Assembly (NCBI RefSeq): GCF_016127915.1
Contig: NZ_CP066059.1
Location: forward strand, 1,012,001-1,076,000
DNA length: 64,000 bases
Direction of reading: 5' to 3'
Source of the DNA: Streptococcus oralis
GTDB lineage: Bacteria > Bacillota > Bacilli > Lactobacillales > Streptococcaceae
Shown piece after piece: positions 16,571 to 24,227 of this stretch. Position 1 is the first letter of the stretch. Each line of letters opens with the position of its first letter. The notes beneath the pieces are model-generated. The model worked only from the letters and a program-made list of their open reading frames with translations, did not search any database and had not been told where the DNA came from. A program made the translations under genes and the position numbers.

Positions 16571-17246
16571 CCTTTTTAACTCTATTTTCAACGACGCAAC
16601 CGCCACTGCTGACCCCCTCCAACTCCTACTCGCCCTTGTCATCAGCCTTTTTCTAGGACTAGCACTCAGCTGGGCCTACAAGCAGCGGACTCTTTACACA
16701 CGGGAATTTGTCATCAGTTTGACCCTTTTACCTTGTTTGATGACGCTGGTCATCTTCCTCGTCAATGGCAGTCTCGGAACGTCGATTGCAGTAGCAGGGA
16801 CCTTTAGTCTCATTCGTTTCCGTTCTGCCACGAGTGGCTCTCGAGAGCTAATCGCTATCTTTCTAGCCATGATCATCGGTCTGGCGGCAGGGACAGGCTA
16901 CCTTCTCTTAGCCGTTCTCTTCACGGTCTTTATCCTAGGTATTTGGCTCCTTTTGGAAAAACAACAGAGCAAGAGCAATCACCAACGTCGTAGACTCTTA
17001 ACCATCACACTTCCCAATAAAGAAGACCGCCTAGATACTATTCAGATCGCGCTGGATCAATTTTGCACCGAGTCTGACCTTATCTCAGTAGATACCAGCA
17101 ACTCTGGTAAATCCTTGCAAACCGTCTACGAAGTCGATCTCAATCCTCAAGTAGACGACTTTCAACTGACGAGCTACCTGACAAGCAAGATTTCCCAGTG
17201 CGATGTTTCCTTGACTAAAAAAGCCAAAAAGAAGAAAAATTTATAA
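16557..17246 (+). CDS. DUF4956 membrane protein
   Basis: The 229-residue protein has three to four N-terminal membrane helices (about 20-135, including LSLIRFRSATSGSRE, a conserved basic loop of this family) and a cytosolic C-terminal domain (about 140-229) ending in a Lys-rich tail. DUF4956 proteins co-occur with VTC-domain proteins, so this may be the membrane partner of the polymerase-like protein. It overlaps the upstream gene by 14 bp, which indicates translational coupling. ATG codons at 16557 and 16563 are both possible starts. Confidence 0.8.
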   Translation: MLMSNLFNSIFNDATATADPLQLLLALVISLFLGLALSWAYKQRTLYTREFVISLTLLPCLMTLVIFLVNGSLGTSIAVAGTFSLIRFRSATSGSRELIAIFLAMIIGLAAGTGYLLLAVLFTVFILGIWLLLEKQQSKSNHQRRRLLTITLPNKEDRLDTIQIALDQFCTESDLISVDTSNSGKSLQTVYEVDLNPQVDDFQLTSYLTSKISQCDVSLTKKAKKKKNL

Positions 17247-17259
17247 GAATTAAACTCAT

Positions 17260-17287
17260 AAAAAGAACAGCTTGGGCTGTTCTTTTT
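17260..17287. terminator. Bidirectional terminator
   Basis: A perfect 12-bp stem AAAAAGAACAGC / GCTGTTCTTTTT has a TTGG loop. It lies between the convergent DUF4956 and acetyltransferase genes and can serve both. Confidence 0.9.
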
Positions 17288-17849
17288 AGTTTTCTTTTAC
17301 TGGGATTTCCTTGATAACACGCGCAGGATTGCCAGCTAGGACGACATTGTCTCCAAAGGACTTGGTAATCACGGCCCCTGCTCCAGCGACGACGTTATTG
17401 CCCAGTGTCACTCCAGGAAGGACAATGACGCCACCTCCAGCCCAGAAATTATCTCCAATGGTGATGGGCTTGCCATATTCGACACCTGAATTGCGTTCAT
17501 CCGGATCCAGTGGATGGAGTGGGGTTAAAAACTGACAGTTGGGGCCAAGCATGGCGTTGTCTCCGATGCGAATCGGACAAACATCCAGCATGGTCAAATT
17601 CCAATTAGAATAAAAATTTTCCCCTAGATGTATATTGACTCCATAATCGACCACCAAGCGTGGATTGATATAAAGATTTTGCCCAGTTGAGCCAAACCAA
17701 GTCTTGATCATCTCCGCCCCTTTCAAGGGATCTAACTCCTGGTTGAAATCCGCCTGCTTCTGACGTGCTGTCTGAGCCAAGGCCCGCAACTCGGGATCAA
17801 AGGGATGATAGGGTTCTCCCGCTATCATTTTCTGGTATTCACTGGTCAT
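17286..17849 (-). CDS. Maltose/galactoside O-acetyltransferase family protein
   Basis: The 187-residue enzyme has an N-terminal Mac domain (EYQKMIAGEPYHPFDPEL) and a left-handed beta-helix of hexapeptide repeats (VVLPGVTLGNNVVAGAGAVI). The catalytic His lies in FLTPLHPLD. Such enzymes transfer acetyl from acetyl-CoA to sugars or galactosides. The natural substrate is usually not known. It is a monocistronic gene with its own terminator. Confidence 0.88.
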   Translation of the reverse strand: MTSEYQKMIAGEPYHPFDPELRALAQTARQKQADFNQELDPLKGAEMIKTWFGSTGQNLYINPRLVVDYGVNIHLGENFYSNWNLTMLDVCPIRIGDNAMLGPNCQFLTPLHPLDPDERNSGVEYGKPITIGDNFWAGGGVIVLPGVTLGNNVVAGAGAVITKSFGDNVVLAGNPARVIKEIPVKEN

Positions 17850-17976
17850 CTTATCACCTCACAATTAGTTTGAGGCCATCATATCAAAAAGACTTTGAAA
17901 GGTCAAGAATAAGCCGGTCTAGGACTTCTTTCTAGACTCTCGAAACCATTCCCCATCCTAACTCAAAACAACTTAC

Positions 17977-18024
17977 TTGACAAAAGCTTGACTTCATGGT
18001 TTAATATACCCCATAAGGGTATAT
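17977..18024 (+). promoter_or_regulatory. CstR/CsoR-type operator overlapping the rhodanese promoter
   Basis: TTGACA (17977-17982), a 17-nt spacer and TTTAAT (18000-18005) form the promoter. The palindrome ATATACCC-CATAA-GGGTATAT (18004-18024) overlaps the -10 box and start site and has the TACCC..GGGTA form typical of CsoR/CstR operators. The CsoR-family gene at 19191-19448 is the obvious candidate repressor. Per-sulfide or polysulfide stress would then release it. Confidence 0.8.
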
Positions 18025-18036
18025 TTGGAGGTGCCT

Positions 18037-18345
18037 ATGTTTCACTTATTATTTACAAAAATTGACAGTATTTCTACCAGCGAGTTAGAAGCTAAACTCA
18101 GAGAACCAATTCAGCTACTAGATGTTCGGACGCCTATGGAATTCCGTAGAGGTCATATCAAAAATGCCAAAAATGTTCCTTTAACGGAAATCGGTTCTTA
18201 CACACCTGCGACAAAAGAAACACTTTATGTCATTTGTCATTCTGGTGTGCGAAGCAAACTAGCTGCGAAGAAGCTAAAGAAAAAAGGCTACGATGTCATC
18301 AATGTCCGAGGCGGTATGAGCGCTTGGACAGGCAAGGTCATCTAG
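18037..18345 (+). CDS. Rhodanese-domain sulfurtransferase
   Basis: The 102-residue single-domain rhodanese has the DVRTPMEFRRGHI entry motif and the active loop CHSGVRSK with the persulfide-carrying Cys. A short hydrophobic N-terminus (MFHLLFTKI) precedes the domain. It transfers sulfane sulfur between small thiols. The CstR-type operator sits in its promoter, and GGAGG precedes the ATG at 18037. With the second rhodanese and the regulator downstream it forms a reactive-sulfur response locus. Confidence 0.88.
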   Translation: MFHLLFTKIDSISTSELEAKLREPIQLLDVRTPMEFRRGHIKNAKNVPLTEIGSYTPATKETLYVICHSGVRSKLAAKKLKKKGYDVINVRGGMSAWTGKVI

Positions 18346-18673
18346 AAGCATAAAATAATTGGCTGCGCAGCCTTGAACCTTATCGAAGGTCTAAGCGACA
18401 ATATCCAATGGTGTCCGCTCGAAGACGATCTGACTAAGGGCCAAAATCCCTAGATGTACGGATAAGTGGCGAATTTCAGGGGGGCGACCCAAGGTCGATA
18501 CCATTCATATCCCCCTAAACAAATTATGGGAGAACTTGGATGAACCAGACGCCTGCATCAGCGTTTTGCGTAGCTAGATCACAGAGCGTATCCTCCAGCG
18601 GCAGGAATTGCCATCCAAAACCTTGACGACGCTTATTCACAATATAAAATGGCTAATCCAGAAGGAGTCAAAT
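18346..18673 (+). pseudogene. Degenerate rhodanese-domain gene (CoA-disulfide reductase-like tail)
   Basis: No intact gene lies between the two rhodaneses. One frame from 18497 reads DTIHIPLNKLWENLDEPDAC, then meets TAG at 18575-18577 and continues ITERILQRQ. After a shift the text resumes as IAIQNLDDAYSQYKMANPEG up to the next gene. This order (IPL..L..L, R-ERIL, NLD-GY-like) matches the C-terminal rhodanese domain of CoA-disulfide reductases, which often accompany CstR regulons. At least one stop and one frameshift show that it is dead. Confidence 0.5.
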
Positions 18674-18970
18674 ATGGAAACGAGTATCAGCATGGCTGAC
18701 TTTTATGAAAAATACCTAAATGAAAATCTAAATCTTATCGATGTACGTGAAGTGCATGAATTCCAAGCAGGACATGCACCAGGTGCCAAAAATCTTCCGT
18801 TAAGTACCTTGGAGCAAGGTTACAAAGAACTCAAACCTGACCAGGAATACCATGTCATCTGTCAAGGTGGAGTACGCTCCGCATCTGCTTGTGAATTTCT
18901 AAGCGCCCAAGGCCTCACCGTTATCAATGTTGAAGGTGGTATGAATGCTTGGCCCGGTCAAGTAAAATAA
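18674..18970 (+). CDS. Rhodanese-domain sulfurtransferase
   Basis: The 98-residue single-domain rhodanese begins METSISMADFYEKYL, with LIDVREVHEFQAGHA and active loop CQGGVRSA. The start at 18674 has AAGGAG seven nt upstream; the longer in-frame extension belongs to the decayed gene before it. It probably shares the operator-controlled transcript of the first rhodanese. A long terminator follows. Confidence 0.88.
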   Translation: METSISMADFYEKYLNENLNLIDVREVHEFQAGHAPGAKNLPLSTLEQGYKELKPDQEYHVICQGGVRSASACEFLSAQGLTVINVEGGMNAWPGQVK

Positions 18971-18972
18971 GC

Positions 18973-19005
18973 AAAAAACCGATTAAGTTCCTTAATCGGT
19001 TTTTT
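18973..19005. terminator. Terminator after rhodanese genes
   Basis: A perfect 15-bp stem AAAAAACCGATTAAG / CTTAATCGGTTTTTT has a TTC loop and lies two bases after the rhodanese stop. Confidence 0.92.
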
Positions 19006-19190
19006 CATTTCTGCAACCCAATGATATAGGGCTCGTAGCCCGTCGCATCTAAAAAGAAGCAAATTGATGGTATCTAAAAAAAGGTTTTCTCATTGGTATT
19101 GGGGGAACTCATCCGTTTGTCCGACATGATTTCTTTATCGAAATAGACTTAAATGCCTTTGTCTGCATTGTTTATCAATAGCAAATTAGT

Positions 19191-19448
19191 TTACTTCCGT
19201 TTAATCAGGTATCGGATGGCCTTTTCTAGGCGTTCCTTTTGAGCCTCGGGGTCGTCTAGTGGTTGGTTGATACAGTCAGTGAGATTTTCAGTAATGATCA
19301 TCTCAATCACGCGCTCAACGCTAGATTTCACTGCTGTCAACTGCGTAACAATATCTGCGCAGTCACGATCTTCTTCAATCATCTTTTGAATTCCACGCAA
19401 CTGGCCCTCTGAACGTTTCAGACGTGTTATATACTTTGAGTTTGTCAT
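19191..19448 (-). CDS. cstR: CsoR-family persulfide sensor (CstR-like)
   Basis: The 85-residue all-helical DUF156 repressor has Cys30 (EEDRDCADI) and Cys59 (TENLTDC). Copper-sensing CsoR has a His four residues before the second Cys. Here that position is Asn55, the pattern of CstR persulfide sensors, in which the two Cys form di- or polysulfide bridges. The TACCC-type operator before the neighbouring rhodanese gene supports this. The start at 19448 is chosen because the promoter (TTGACA 19499-19504, TATAAT 19476-19481, 17-nt spacer) lies inside the longer reading frame. It is convergent to the rhodanese genes. Confidence 0.82.
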   Translation of the reverse strand: MTNSKYITRLKRSEGQLRGIQKMIEEDRDCADIVTQLTAVKSSVERVIEMIITENLTDCINQPLDDPEAQKERLEKAIRYLIKRK

Positions 19449-19654
19449 TGATTTATCCTTGGTCACTTTTTCTTCATTATATCTCGAATAAGGGGCTTTG
19501 TCAAAATTCACTTCCTGTCTGTATTTGTGGGTGGAAACCTTTCCTCTGGATCAGACAGAAAAGATTGGTGAGCATGAAAATGGAAAAGAAACTCTGTCCT
19601 CCTTGAAACTCGATGGGAAATAAAATTTCCTATTAACCAACTGACTTTTATGAC

Positions 19655-20197
19655 TTATAACTTGGACAAAAAGGCTAGGATCACTATCCCATAGACTAGA
19701 ACTAGAGCCAGCCCAAATCCGATACCAAACCACTTATAAAACTTGTCCATTCCGCTATAACGTTCGACATAGGCCCTGTTCGGCTTGTCTGGATCATACC
19801 AGACTGTCAGCTCCGAATGAAGGGGGAAATGGGTCTGCATCAAGCGTTTGAAGGAAACAAAGGAGTTGCTATAGCGAGTGATCGAAGGCGCCAGCATATC
19901 TTCTCTTGTATAGTCCTTTAAAAATTTAGTAGTCCCCCACGGAATTGTGACCGTTTTGAACATAAAATACTGCAAGGTTTTCTTATAAGCAATCCCATCC
20001 ACCGTGTATTCGACGATAGGTGAATACCCCTCACGAAAACGGCTATAGCCGATAACCGTTCCAGGAACGGATGACTTGGCAAGGCGAACCAACCTCTGAT
20101 CTCGAAGATAGAGGAAAAGAAAGGTCCCACACACAAATACTAAAGATAGGAAGATGACGATTGTCCCAACTATCAAACCAATCACTTCTTTAGTCAT
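19655..20197 (-). CDS. DUF3592-like membrane protein
   Basis: The 180-residue protein has an N-terminal helix (about 8-30), a beta-rich domain (VPGTVIGYSRFREGYSPIVEYTVDG, then LTVWYDPDKPNRAYVERY) and a C-terminal helix. The ..VWYDPxxP.. segment is typical of DUF3592. Function is unknown. AGGAGG precedes the start. It is the last gene of a minus-strand cluster of unknown membrane proteins whose promoter is probably at 23098-23103. Confidence 0.6.
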   Translation of the reverse strand: MTKEVIGLIVGTIVIFLSLVFVCGTFLFLYLRDQRLVRLAKSSVPGTVIGYSRFREGYSPIVEYTVDGIAYKKTLQYFMFKTVTIPWGTTKFLKDYTREDMLAPSITRYSNSFVSFKRLMQTHFPLHSELTVWYDPDKPNRAYVERYSGMDKFYKWFGIGFGLALVLVYGIVILAFLSKL

Positions 20198-20273
20198 ATG
20201 AACTCCTCCTGTTATTCTATACAGTAAAATCTCAAAACTAACTCATCCAAAAAGGACATCGATGTCCTCGAGT

Positions 20274-20936
20274 CTACTCTTCAGATTTTTCTTTTGACTG
20301 TTTTTCTCTCAAATCTTTTACAGATTTCGATATGATATCTCTCACCTGTTCGTCAGTAAGTCCTGGAATCTGGTAATAAGGATTATTGGATTCGCTTTTT
20401 GACGGTTTTGTTCCTGAACTTTCGGTTTTAGAATTTTGTTCAGTCGAAGACGAGGATTTCGACTCTGAGGAACTGGATTCTTTGGTCTTATAGGAACTGG
20501 ACGACTCAGACTCAGAAGACTTGGACGTTTCAGGCGCTTTAGAATCAAGCTTAGGCGGCTTGTTTACTTGGTCGTTCGGCTGTTTTACAGGTTTATAGAA
20601 TAGCCCAAAAGACAGCAGCAAGGCCATCAAGATCCCAATACCAGCCAAGGTTCTTTTATTGGCTTCAGCCGAGGGAACCCTTACTCCCTGTGTGCTGAGT
20701 ATTTTCCATTCTGGATGCTCTTTTTCTATGGTTTTTTTCTGTCTCCTAAGAGGACCAAGTAGAAAATGATTAAAAGGCACAATCGTTACCATAGCCACCG
20801 TTATAAGCGGGACATAATTGGAATGACTTGATACCAGTAGAACATCGAGTATAGCGAGAAGAATGAAGAGGAAACGCCCCACAAACTTACGAACTTGATG
20901 CTCTTTTTTGATCTGCAAATATCTCTCTTGTGACAT
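20274..20936 (-). CDS. Uncharacterised membrane protein with Ser-rich tail
   Basis: The 220-residue protein has three membrane helices (about 17-33, 42-60 and 97-113), then a long low-complexity region rich in Ser, Lys and Glu (SESESSSSYKTKESSSSESK) and a short helical end (QIPGLTDEQVRDIISKSVKD). The tail probably lies outside the membrane. I do not recognise the family. The ATG lies two bases after the position where the upstream gene would end if its frameshift were repaired. Confidence 0.6.
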   Translation of the reverse strand: MSQERYLQIKKEHQVRKFVGRFLFILLAILDVLLVSSHSNYVPLITVAMVTIVPFNHFLLGPLRRQKKTIEKEHPEWKILSTQGVRVPSAEANKRTLAGIGILMALLLSFGLFYKPVKQPNDQVNKPPKLDSKAPETSKSSESESSSSYKTKESSSSESKSSSSTEQNSKTESSGTKPSKSESNNPYYQIPGLTDEQVRDIISKSVKDLREKQSKEKSEE

Positions 20937-20970
20937 TATCAGCCTCTCTTTTCTACTTCTTCCCTAAATA

Positions 20971-21606
20971 TCACTTTCCCTGCTCATACTTCCGCACAGC
21001 TAAGAGCCAGCGGATAGGATTGTTTTGGAATAAGAAAAGGTACAACAAGGCAGGAAAAAGACCTATCAATAATGAAAATAAAATTTGTGCATCAAATTTC
21101 TCCTGCCTTATAAATGAATTTACAATATTTGGTATGGTAGCAATTCCTATAAATGCTAAAAATAGAATTACTAACTGTATTATTAGAAAAACTATCATCT
21201 TCCCAAACGTCGCTTTTTTCTTACTAAAATTTTCCCAAAGCAGATTTGAATAAACGGCTTTCGCAAACTGTTGAGAACTTGCCCCTTGAACCTGTTTCAC
21301 CTCTTTATACAAGGCCTCTTCCATCATCCATATAAAGCCAAAGCAGACAAAGAATTGGGCAACGATATAAGGCGGAACCATCCAGCTGTTATATCGAAAA
21401 CCGGAAAAAGCTGGTATAGCGACCATTCCCCCTATTAAACCTAAGAAAATGAAAACCAACATCAAAGGAATAATGGCCCTATTAGACTTCCTAGCCCCTT
21501 CCGTATTTAACAAAACACTCTTATCGGCTACCAGAGCCTCTTTTGTTCTCGTGTTATAGTAAACGGCCTTATCACCGCTCTGTCCAATAAAAATTATTTT
21601 TCTCAT
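20971..21606 (-). CDS. Paralogous membrane protein, C-terminus truncated by a frameshift
   Basis: The 211-residue protein begins MRKIIFIGQSGDKAVYYNTR and has four membrane helices (about 48-75, 78-98, 138-160, 172-192). It is a paralogue of 21711-22385: the first 45 and last 19 residues are nearly identical while the middle has diverged. The paralogue continues EQGKVIFREE; here one A is missing in the codons for EQGK, giving an early TGA. Restoring it would extend the frame to a TGA at 20939-20941, two bases before the next ATG. Function unknown. Confidence 0.65.
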   Translation of the reverse strand: MRKIIFIGQSGDKAVYYNTRTKEALVADKSVLLNTEGARKSNRAIIPLMLVFIFLGLIGGMVAIPAFSGFRYNSWMVPPYIVAQFFVCFGFIWMMEEALYKEVKQVQGASSQQFAKAVYSNLLWENFSKKKATFGKMIVFLIIQLVILFLAFIGIATIPNIVNSFIRQEKFDAQILFSLLIGLFPALLYLFLFQNNPIRWLLAVRKYEQGK

Positions 21607-21710
21607 ATAAAATCACCACAGTTTCCACCAATCACTACAATCAGAAACTTCAATTTTTATCATAGGTCGTTGATGAAACATCATCAACCACTGGTAATGG
21701 TAATAGTGTT

Positions 21711-22385
21711 TCACTCGTGTTTATAGTCCTTCTCTTCCCTAAAAATCACTTTCCCTTGTTCATACTTTTGTACAGCCAACATCCAGCGGATAGGGTTGTT
21801 TTGGAATAGAGCAATTACGACCACTGCTGGAAGTACCCCTGCCACTGGTGAAAATAATAATGAAAGATCAAACCACTCATGGTTATAATAAGGAATAAGC
21901 ATTCCTGGTATTCCAAATAAACTTACAATTCCTAAACAAAACAGAAGAACCAAGATAACAAACGAGAAAAAGAAAATTTTACCTAATGTTGCTTTCTTAT
22001 CGGAAAATCCTTCCCAAAGTAAATTTCCATTCACTGCAACTTTAAATTGTTCTTCGTTTGCCAAAACTGTGGAACGAACATTTTTATACAATGCTTTTTC
22101 CAACATATAAATACTTCCAACAAAAACTAAAAATATGGCTAGTAAAATGATTGGAATCATCCTCTCGTTTAATCTAAATGGAGAAGTAAAGGAAAAAATA
22201 GCAAGTCCAACACCTCCACCAAATAACGCAAAAAGTAATATCAAAGGAATAATAGCCTTATTGGTCTTCCTAGCTCCTTCTGTATTTAACAAGGCGCTCT
22301 TATCTGCTACAAGAGCTTCTCTCGTTCGCGTGTTATAGTAAACGGCCTTATCACCGCTCTGTCCAATAAAGATTATTTTTCTCAT
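21711..22385 (-). CDS. Paralogous membrane protein of unknown function
   Basis: The 224-residue protein begins MRKIIFIGQSGDKAVYYNTR, has four hydrophobic segments and ends FQNNPIRWMLAVQKYEQGK followed by a charged tail. The N-terminal motif (GDKAVYYN..TKEALVADKS) recurs in weaker form in the next gene (EDSFIYYDLGNQVFYSAKQ), so the three genes may share an ancestry. Its ATG lies two bases from the stop of 22387-22959, indicating an operon. Confidence 0.65.
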   Translation of the reverse strand: MRKIIFIGQSGDKAVYYNTRTREALVADKSALLNTEGARKTNKAIIPLILLFALFGGGVGLAIFSFTSPFRLNERMIPIILLAIFLVFVGSIYMLEKALYKNVRSTVLANEEQFKVAVNGNLLWEGFSDKKATLGKIFFFSFVILVLLFCLGIVSLFGIPGMLIPYYNHEWFDLSLLFSPVAGVLPAVVVIALFQNNPIRWMLAVQKYEQGKVIFREEKDYKHE

Positions 22386-22386
22386 C

Positions 22387-22959
22387 TTATAATTCGCCCT
22401 CTTTCCCTCGGCTACCGTCCTGTAATGTCTCCATCAGCTCCTTGAACAGTCGTTTGCGTGTTTTCATCCGAAATTCATAGATCATATAAACAAGCGAAAA
22501 TATCCCTAACATATAAATAATCAAGAACTGAAAATCGGAGTAGCTAAAATAGCGATAGATGGAAAACACAATCATGAGGAAACAAAAAATCTCAACTAGG
22601 ACAGTCCATCTAGATTTTCTCCTAAGTGTTTTGATATTGGCTTTTGTGAGCCGGACTTTTCTAAATCTATCTGTCTTCATGTTGCGTCGGGTAGATTTGG
22701 CAAGGAGAATGGTCCCGAAAATCAAAAACAGAGACATCAAGATAAAAAAGATCAAATTGAAAGGGGAGGAGACATCTCCAAAGGTTTGGTTGAGCAACTT
22801 TGACAGCCGTTGCAAGGAATAGATTGCAATAGGGGCTGCTATGGCTGAATAATTCATGCCTTGTTTTGCACTGTAGAATACTTGATTCCCCAAATCATAA
22901 TAGATAAAAGAGTCCTCCAGAGGGCCCATACTAATTAAATTTTTTACACTTGTGTCCAT
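22387..22959 (-). CDS. Membrane protein of unknown function, first gene of cluster
   Basis: The 190-residue protein has a short soluble N-terminus (DSFIYYDLGNQVFYSAKQG), two helices (about 33-50 and 66-85), a basic loop and two further helices (about 117-135, 142-160), ending in a charged tail. It is the first of five co-directional genes. GGAGACGAG lies upstream of the ATG. I do not recognise a named family. Confidence 0.6.
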   Translation of the reverse strand: MDTSVKNLISMGPLEDSFIYYDLGNQVFYSAKQGMNYSAIAAPIAIYSLQRLSKLLNQTFGDVSSPFNLIFFILMSLFLIFGTILLAKSTRRNMKTDRFRKVRLTKANIKTLRRKSRWTVLVEIFCFLMIVFSIYRYFSYSDFQFLIIYMLGIFSLVYMIYEFRMKTRKRLFKELMETLQDGSRGKEGEL

Positions 22960-23262
22960 CTTATTTCTCGTCTCCTAAACTCAATACGGATGTTCAAACA
23001 AAGTTCTACTTTCTCTTAAAAGCATCGTGACAACGATTGCCAGCAGTCTAGCCGATTTTGGGTGTTTACCTTCCTAGAGAAAGAAAAGTTTATTAGTATT
23101 ATAGCATGAACCCCTAGAAAAGGGAAAATATCCCCGACCAATGCCTTTGCCAGAGCCAAGAAAGCTTTCGTCATTTCATAAAAAAGCGGACAAGTCCGCA
23201 TTCTAAAAACAGAATGCGAGCTTATCCGCCTTTTCCTATGTCTATGATGTGTTTTTCACATC
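22960..23262 (-). promoter_or_regulatory. Promoter and long leader of the membrane-protein cluster
   Basis: On the minus strand a perfect TATAAT (23098-23103) is preceded by TGC, an extended -10. The transcript would start near 23091 and have a leader of about 130 nt before the first gene of the cluster. The remainder, up to the VOC gene, holds only the terminator at 23180-23230. Confidence 0.5.
23180..23230 (-). terminator. Terminator of the VOC gene
   Basis: A long stem is formed by GCGGACAAG/CTTATCCGC (one mismatch) and GCATTCT/AGAATGC, separated by a 3x3 internal loop, with a six-base terminal loop. On the minus strand it is followed by TTTTTT. Confidence 0.8.
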
Positions 23263-24117
23263 TCATCGTGCCAAGCGAATGCGGGTCACAATCCCATCTG
23301 GGTCTACCAAATCCAACTCACTCGAATTTAGCCACTTGATCGGTGCTTCTAGCTCTTGTGCTTGCTGAACGATGTCCAAGAGTTCTTCCTTTCTTTCGAC
23401 CTCAAGGACGTAGTAGGCCAAGCCTGGCAAGCCTTGCTCACGCGGAGCCAGCCCTTTTCCAGCCCATTCGTTGACAGCCAGGTGGTGATGGTACTGACCA
23501 GCCGCTATCCAACTAGCACTAGGAATGCTAAATTTATCCTCTAGCCCTAACACTTTTTGATAAAACTGGCTCGCCGCACGACTATCCTTCACCGATAGAT
23601 GGATATGCCCCATTCTCGTCCCTTCAGCTAGGATAAAGGGATCCACCTTTTCCCCTAACTCATAGATGTCCTGTGCCGCAAGGGCTTCGGTCACACCGAT
23701 AATGCGACCGTCTTCTCGAATATCCCATGAAGACACTGGCTTATCACGGTAGAGTTCAATGCCATTTCCTTCCAAATCCTCTAGATAAATAGCCTCACTG
23801 TATCCATGATCTGCACCCCCGACCAGAGGAATCCGCAAGTCACTTAGGTGTTTCAAGACATCTGCCAAGGCTTTTCGCGTCGGCAACAAAATCGCCAGAT
23901 GGTAGAGCCCATAATGCTCCCTTACTTCGCCAGCCTTTTCTGCCTGAATCAAGTGAACCAAGGCTTTTCGACCAAGTCCCAAAATCGCTTCTGTCTCTGT
24001 TTGGGATAAAATCTCCAAGCCAATAATCTGGTGATAAAAAGCCGTTTGACTCGTCAAATCCTTGACATTTAAAACCGCCTCTGCTAGATAAATGTGGCTT
24101 TGGTATGCATAAGTCAT
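23263..24117 (-). CDS. VOC (glyoxalase/bleomycin resistance/dioxygenase) family protein
   Basis: The 284-residue protein has two vicinal-oxygen-chelate modules (about 6-120 and 165-284), each starting with a His-containing strand (HIYLAEAVLNVKDL and MGHIHLSVKDSRAA). Further candidate metal ligands are YHLAI, HHHLAV and Glu in GIELY. The layout is that of the CatE/catechol-2,3-dioxygenase-like group of Firmicutes. The substrate is unknown. AAGGAG precedes the ATG. It stands alone with its own terminator. Confidence 0.8.
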   Translation of the reverse strand: MTYAYQSHIYLAEAVLNVKDLTSQTAFYHQIIGLEILSQTETEAILGLGRKALVHLIQAEKAGEVREHYGLYHLAILLPTRKALADVLKHLSDLRIPLVGGADHGYSEAIYLEDLEGNGIELYRDKPVSSWDIREDGRIIGVTEALAAQDIYELGEKVDPFILAEGTRMGHIHLSVKDSRAASQFYQKVLGLEDKFSIPSASWIAAGQYHHHLAVNEWAGKGLAPREQGLPGLAYYVLEVERKEELLDIVQQAQELEAPIKWLNSSELDLVDPDGIVTRIRLAR

Positions 24118-24202
24118 AGGGTTTCTCCTTTTATTTGTTGTAACTTTATGTATTACATCAATTATAAACTATTGAGATAAAATGTCAACGAAGACAACTC
24201 AA

Positions 24203-24223
24203 AAGAGCTGGAAACCAGCTCTT
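24203..24223 (-). terminator. Terminator of the bgaC-galM operon
   Basis: A perfect 9-bp stem AAGAGCTGG / CCAGCTCTT with an AAA loop lies five bases beyond the galM stop. T tracts flank it on both sides, stronger on the plus strand. Confidence 0.65.
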
Positions 24224-24227
24224 CTTT

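Noticed and set aside
19010..19190. Possible remnant between the rhodanese terminator and cstR
   Set aside because: One frame reads GTHPFVRHDFFIEID, but no family could be assigned and the stretch is too short to support a call.
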